Assembly: GCF_014283215.1 (NCBI RefSeq)
Contig: NZ_JACOMF010000001.1
Coordinates: 186,001 to 250,000, forward strand
Length of the DNA: 64,000 nt
Direction of reading: 5' to 3'
Source: Siccirubricoccus deserti
GTDB lineage: Bacteria > Pseudomonadota > Alphaproteobacteria > Acetobacterales > Acetobacteraceae
Of the stretch, positions 61,268 through 64,000 are shown piece by piece. A program made the translations under genes and the position numbers. The notes below the pieces were generated by a model. The model worked only from the letters and a program-made list of their open reading frames with translations, was not told where the DNA came from and made no database searches. How positions within the stretch are numbered: position 1 is the first letter of the stretch; every line of letters begins with the position of its first letter.

Positions 61268-62380
61268 ATGTCACCAGCCAACCGCCTCAATCACCTGATC
61301 CGTCAAACCCGCGCGCAGCCGGTCTGGCTGCGCTACGCGACGACCCTGGGGATCGTGCTGGCCACGCTGCTGGTGCGGATGATTTCCGACCGGGCGCTGG
61401 GGGAAAGCTATCCCTTCATGCTGTTCTTCGTGCCGGTCCTGCTGTCCGCCTGCCTGTTCGATCATGGCTCGGGGCTGCTCGCGACCGCTGCCTCGGCGGT
61501 GCTCGTCACCTGGTCCAATCTGTCGCCGGCCGGCACGCTGAGCCTCGACCATGCGACGGACACCCCCATGCTGGTCATGTTCATGGCGATCGGCGCGGCG
61601 ATGTCCGGCATGGTGGAGACGATGCATCGGGCCGTGGCCCGGGCACAGCGGGCCCATGCCGAGCTGGTCGAGTCCAACCGCCGGCGGGATATGCTGCTGC
61701 ATGAATTCCGCCATCGCACCCGCAACGACCTGCAATCGCTGTCGGCCCTGCTGCTGCTGCGGGCGCGGGCGGCGACGTCGGAGGCGGCCGGCGAAGGGCT
61801 GCGCGAGGCAGCCGGGCATGCACGGGCGCTGGCGCGGGTCCATGGCTGGCTCGCCCGCGGCGCCCCGGCCGATCGCGACGATCCGGCACGGGTAGACACC
61901 CGCGAGTTCATTGAAGGCCTCTGCCGCGATCTGGAGGTCACCCAGACCGGTGGGCTGCGGCCGATCGGGCTGCGTGCCAGCGCCGAATCCTACTCGCTCG
62001 ACACCGAGCGCGCGGTGCATCTCGGTCTGGTGCTGAATGAGCTGGTTACCAACGCGCTGAAATACGGCTTTCCGGACGAGCGGCACGGCGTGATCTCGGT
62101 GCGCTTCACCCGCTCGGCCGAGGAGTTCGTCCTGATCGTAAGCGACGATGGCATCGGTCAGGCCGGCGCCGATGACGAGGCCGCAGGGTCCATCCGCACC
62201 AGCGGCACCGGGCTCGGCACCCGGCTGATGCATGGGCTCGCGGCGCAGCTGCGCGGCCGCTTCAGCCGCGCGGCGGGCGAGGCCGGCGTCGGCACCATCG
62301 CCCAGTTGCGCTTTCCCGTCGTGGAGCCGCGCCGGTTGCAGCTCGACGCGCCTCGGCTCAGCCCGCCTGCCGCTGCCTGA
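61268..62380 (+). CDS. HisKA_2/HWE-type sensor histidine kinase with DUF4118 membrane domain
   Basis: 370 residues from the ATG at 61268; an ATG at 61175 would add 31. The N-terminal part (about 20-115) has several membrane segments in the DUF4118 style (ESYPFMLFFVPVLLSACLFD). The phosphoacceptor box LLHEFRHRTRNDLQSLSALL has H149 at the expected place, and the N-box is LNELVTNALKYGF. Such kinases often feed the PhyR general stress pathway, matching the nearby NepR-like and ECF genes. No response regulator is adjacent. Its 3' end overlaps the convergent aminotransferase by 23 bases. Confidence 0.85.
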   Translation: MSPANRLNHLIRQTRAQPVWLRYATTLGIVLATLLVRMISDRALGESYPFMLFFVPVLLSACLFDHGSGLLATAASAVLVTWSNLSPAGTLSLDHATDTPMLVMFMAIGAAMSGMVETMHRAVARAQRAHAELVESNRRRDMLLHEFRHRTRNDLQSLSALLLLRARAATSEAAGEGLREAAGHARALARVHGWLARGAPADRDDPARVDTREFIEGLCRDLEVTQTGGLRPIGLRASAESYSLDTERAVHLGLVLNELVTNALKYGFPDERHGVISVRFTRSAEEFVLIVSDDGIGQAGADDEAAGSIRTSGTGLGTRLMHGLAAQLRGRFSRAAGEAGVGTIAQLRFPVVEPRRLQLDAPRLSPPAAA

Positions 62381-63473
62381 CCCCGAGGGCATCCAGCGCC
62401 TTGCCGATCGCCGCGACGGCGCCGCGCATATCCTCGGGCGTGATGGCGCCGACGCAGCCGATGCGCATGGTCGGCACCTTGGTGTTGTAGAAATTGCTGA
62501 TCAGCACGCCGCGCGCCTTCAGCGCATCGACGAAGCGCTGCAACTCGAAATTCGGGTCGGCAGGCTGGTGGACGGTGACGATCACCGGCCCCTGGTGCCG
62601 CCACTCCAGATAGGGTGTCAGGCCGAGCGCCTGGACGCCCTGGTACAGCACCCGCATGTTCTCGGCGTAGCGGGCGAGGCGCGCGGGCTGGCCACCCTCC
62701 GCGGCATGCAGGTCGAGCGCGACACGGAAGGCCGCCAGCGCCTGCACCGGCGGGGTGAAGCGGAAGCTGCCCCAGCCGGCCCGCAGCGCATGCTGGTAGA
62801 CATCGGCCAGGTCGAAGGACCAGGACCCCGCCTGCCCCGCGGCGGCGGTCAGGCTGTCGATCCGCGCCACGGCGAAGCCGATGCCGGGCAGCCCCTCCAG
62901 GCATTTGCCGGAGGTGAACAGCAGCGCGTCCAGCTCCGGCTGCGCCGCCAGGGAGATCGGCAGGGCGCCGAAGGCGGAGACGCTGTCGAGGATCAGCCGC
63001 CGCCCCGCCGCCCGCACTGCCGCGCCAACCGCTGCGGGGTCGTTGACGATGCCGCTGCCCGTCTCGTTCTGCACCATGACCACATGGGAGATGGCGGGGT
63101 CGGCGGCGAGCGCCGCGGCCACTTCCTCCGGCGCCACCGCCCTGGTGTCCGGACCGTGCAGCGAGACCACCTGCCGCCTGGCCTCGGTCGCCAGCCGCAC
63201 CGCGCGCTCGGCATAGGCGCCGTTGCGCGGGATCAGCAGCTTGCCGCCGGCGGGGATGAAGCTGCGGATGGCGGCTTCCATCAGGAAATGGCCGCACCCT
63301 TGCAGCGGCAGGGTGGCATGCTCGCCCTCCCGCCCGCCGGCGAGGTCAAGGACCTGGGTGCGAATCTCGGCGTAGACGGCGCGGAAGTCGTTGTCCCAGG
63401 GGGCGATGTCCTGCGCCATGGCGGCGCGGGTCTCGGGCCTCGTCTGCACCGGGCCCGGAATCAGCAACAGCAT
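62358..63473 (-). CDS. Class V aminotransferase, 2-aminoethylphosphonate:pyruvate transaminase-like
   Basis: 371 residues from the ATG at 63473. It begins MLLLIPGPVQTRPETRAAMA and AQDIAPWDNDFRAVY, close to PhnW-type and serine-glyoxylate-type aminotransferases. The PLP lysine is in DALLFTSGKCLEGLPGIGF, with LILDSVSAFGALPISL upstream. PhnW converts 2-aminoethylphosphonate to phosphonoacetaldehyde; no phnX or phnA lies here, so another amine or alanine:glyoxylate activity is possible. It starts 13 bases after the DUF1194 stop. Confidence 0.78.
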   Translation of the reverse strand: MLLLIPGPVQTRPETRAAMAQDIAPWDNDFRAVYAEIRTQVLDLAGGREGEHATLPLQGCGHFLMEAAIRSFIPAGGKLLIPRNGAYAERAVRLATEARRQVVSLHGPDTRAVAPEEVAAALAADPAISHVVMVQNETGSGIVNDPAAVGAAVRAAGRRLILDSVSAFGALPISLAAQPELDALLFTSGKCLEGLPGIGFAVARIDSLTAAAGQAGSWSFDLADVYQHALRAGWGSFRFTPPVQALAAFRVALDLHAAEGGQPARLARYAENMRVLYQGVQALGLTPYLEWRHQGPVIVTVHQPADPNFELQRFVDALKARGVLISNFYNTKVPTMRIGCVGAITPEDMRGAVAAIGKALDALGVRQRQAG

Positions 63474-63486
63474 GTAATCGGCACCT

Positions 63487-64000
63487 TTACGCTGAAGCGG
63501 GGCATAGCCCATCCGGCCCGGCCAGGAGAAGGCCGGCGATCTCGCGCCGCAGCTTTTCCCGGACCGCCTGGGCGAAGGCGGCGTAGTCCGGGCAGGCCAT
63601 GGCAAAGCTGCCGGGGCCGCCGATCACCTCCGTCGCGTAATGCTCGAGCAGGTCAGGCTCCTCGTTCAGCACCGCCAGGCCATTCAGGGTGATGCCGGCG
63701 GCGACGCCGATGTCGCGCACCGGGCCGGGCGGCCTTCCCTGGTTGTGGCGGCCATCGCCCGAGACATCCAGCACATGCCGCGTCGCCTCGGCGGGGCAGC
63801 GGGCGAGCAGGGCGAAACCGGCCGCCATCCCTTCCCCCAGCGCCGTGGCGCCCGGCAGAGGCAGCCGTGGCGCGCTCTCGACGGCATCGGCCAGGGCCGA
63901 GGCGGCCTCGGCGCCTCCCACCCGCAGCCAGGGCACCGCGACGTCCGGCTGTCCCGCTCCCACCCCCATCGAGGGCCAGGCGCCCGACCAGAACAGCACG
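63487..64000 (-). CDS. DUF1194 (von Willebrand A-like) protein, 5' end outside window
   Basis: About 171 C-terminal codons are visible; the start lies beyond base 64000. The text RHVLDVSGDGRHNQGRPPGP, GVAAGITLNGLAVLNEEP and VIGGPGSFAMACPDYAAFAQ matches DUF1194, a VWA-like family, often exported, of unknown role. It is upstream of the aminotransferase on the same strand with a 13-base gap. Confidence 0.8.
   Translation of the reverse strand, partial: VLFWSGAWPSMGVGAGQPDVAVPWLRVGGAEAASALADAVESAPRLPLPGATALGEGMAAGFALLARCPAEATRHVLDVSGDGRHNQGRPPGPVRDIGVAAGITLNGLAVLNEEPDLLEHYATEVIGGPGSFAMACPDYAAFAQAVREKLRREIAGLLLAGPDGLCPASA

Noticed and set aside
61175-61268. EcfG-type promoter (GGAAC-N-CGTT) before the sensor kinase
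   Set aside because: GAAC and CGTT elements occur but the spacing is too short.
1-64000. CRISPR arrays, tRNA or rRNA genes, insertion sequences, phage genes
   Set aside because: No regularly spaced repeats, cloverleaf-type sequence, transposase motifs or integrase were recognised.

Overview
The window is a stretch of very GC-rich chromosome (roughly 70% or more by eye) from an alphaproteobacterium, most likely an acetobacteraceal, Roseomonas-like soil or water heterotroph. This rests on four secreted Bug-type solute receptors with no transporter beside them, many CaiB/BaiF CoA-transferases, hydantoinase A/B pairs, a 41-residue L36 ending in KARQG, an AhpC/AhpD/OxyR locus, a NepR-like protein and a HisKA_2/HWE-type kinase. 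No tRNA, rRNA, CRISPR array, phage or insertion sequence was seen. Genes are tightly packed and often overlap by ATGA, GTGA or TGATG. Convergent gene pairs are commonly separated by strong GC-rich hairpins.

Layout. 1-5.6 kb: an omega-amino acid:pyruvate aminotransferase cut by the window edge; an overlapping GST/VOC/FkbM trio; and a Uma2-family gene joined by TGATG to a D-tartrate dehydratase. 5.8-14.7 kb: two CoA-transferases, an enoyl-CoA hydratase-like protein, three Bug receptors, a DHA2-type efflux permease and a YfcG-like GST. 14.8-18.3 kb: ligD-ku (non-homologous end joining). 18.4-26.4 kb: an RraA-type aldolase, an IclR regulator with a near-consensus operator, a shikimate dehydrogenase homologue, three luciferase-like flavin oxidoreductases, a sirtuin and a GMC oxidoreductase. 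26.5-31.5 kb: an intact hyuA-hyuB pair followed by a decayed second hyuA. 31.5-37 kb: a membrane-bound formate dehydrogenase operon facing a small proline-rich secreted protein across a promoter that carries a perfect 20-bp tandem duplication.

37-39.2 kb: a phosphotriesterase-like hydrolase and a fourth Bug receptor. 39.5-46.8 kb: a five-gene operon (SDR, hyuC-type amidohydrolase, hyuA, hyuB, N-acyl-D-amino-acid deacylase), probably for hydantoin, N-carbamoyl and N-acyl amino acid use. 47-52.3 kb: a D-2-hydroxyacid dehydrogenase, a secreted metallo-beta-lactamase-fold protein, glcD-glcE without glcF, and a small secreted protein. 52.3-56.7 kb: rpmJ, a small UVR-like protein, an acyl-CoA dehydrogenase, and oxyR divergent from ahpC-ahpD. 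56.8-64 kb: a TPR-methyltransferase fusion, a NepR-like protein convergent with an ECF sigma factor, formate-tetrahydrofolate ligase, a DUF1289 protein, a sensor kinase, a PhnW-like aminotransferase and the 3' part of a DUF1194 gene.

As a whole the region reads as accessory catabolism (organic acids, D-amino acids, hydantoins, formate, glycolate) mixed with oxidative and general stress functions. Most substrates are inferred from family membership and context, not shown by the sequence.
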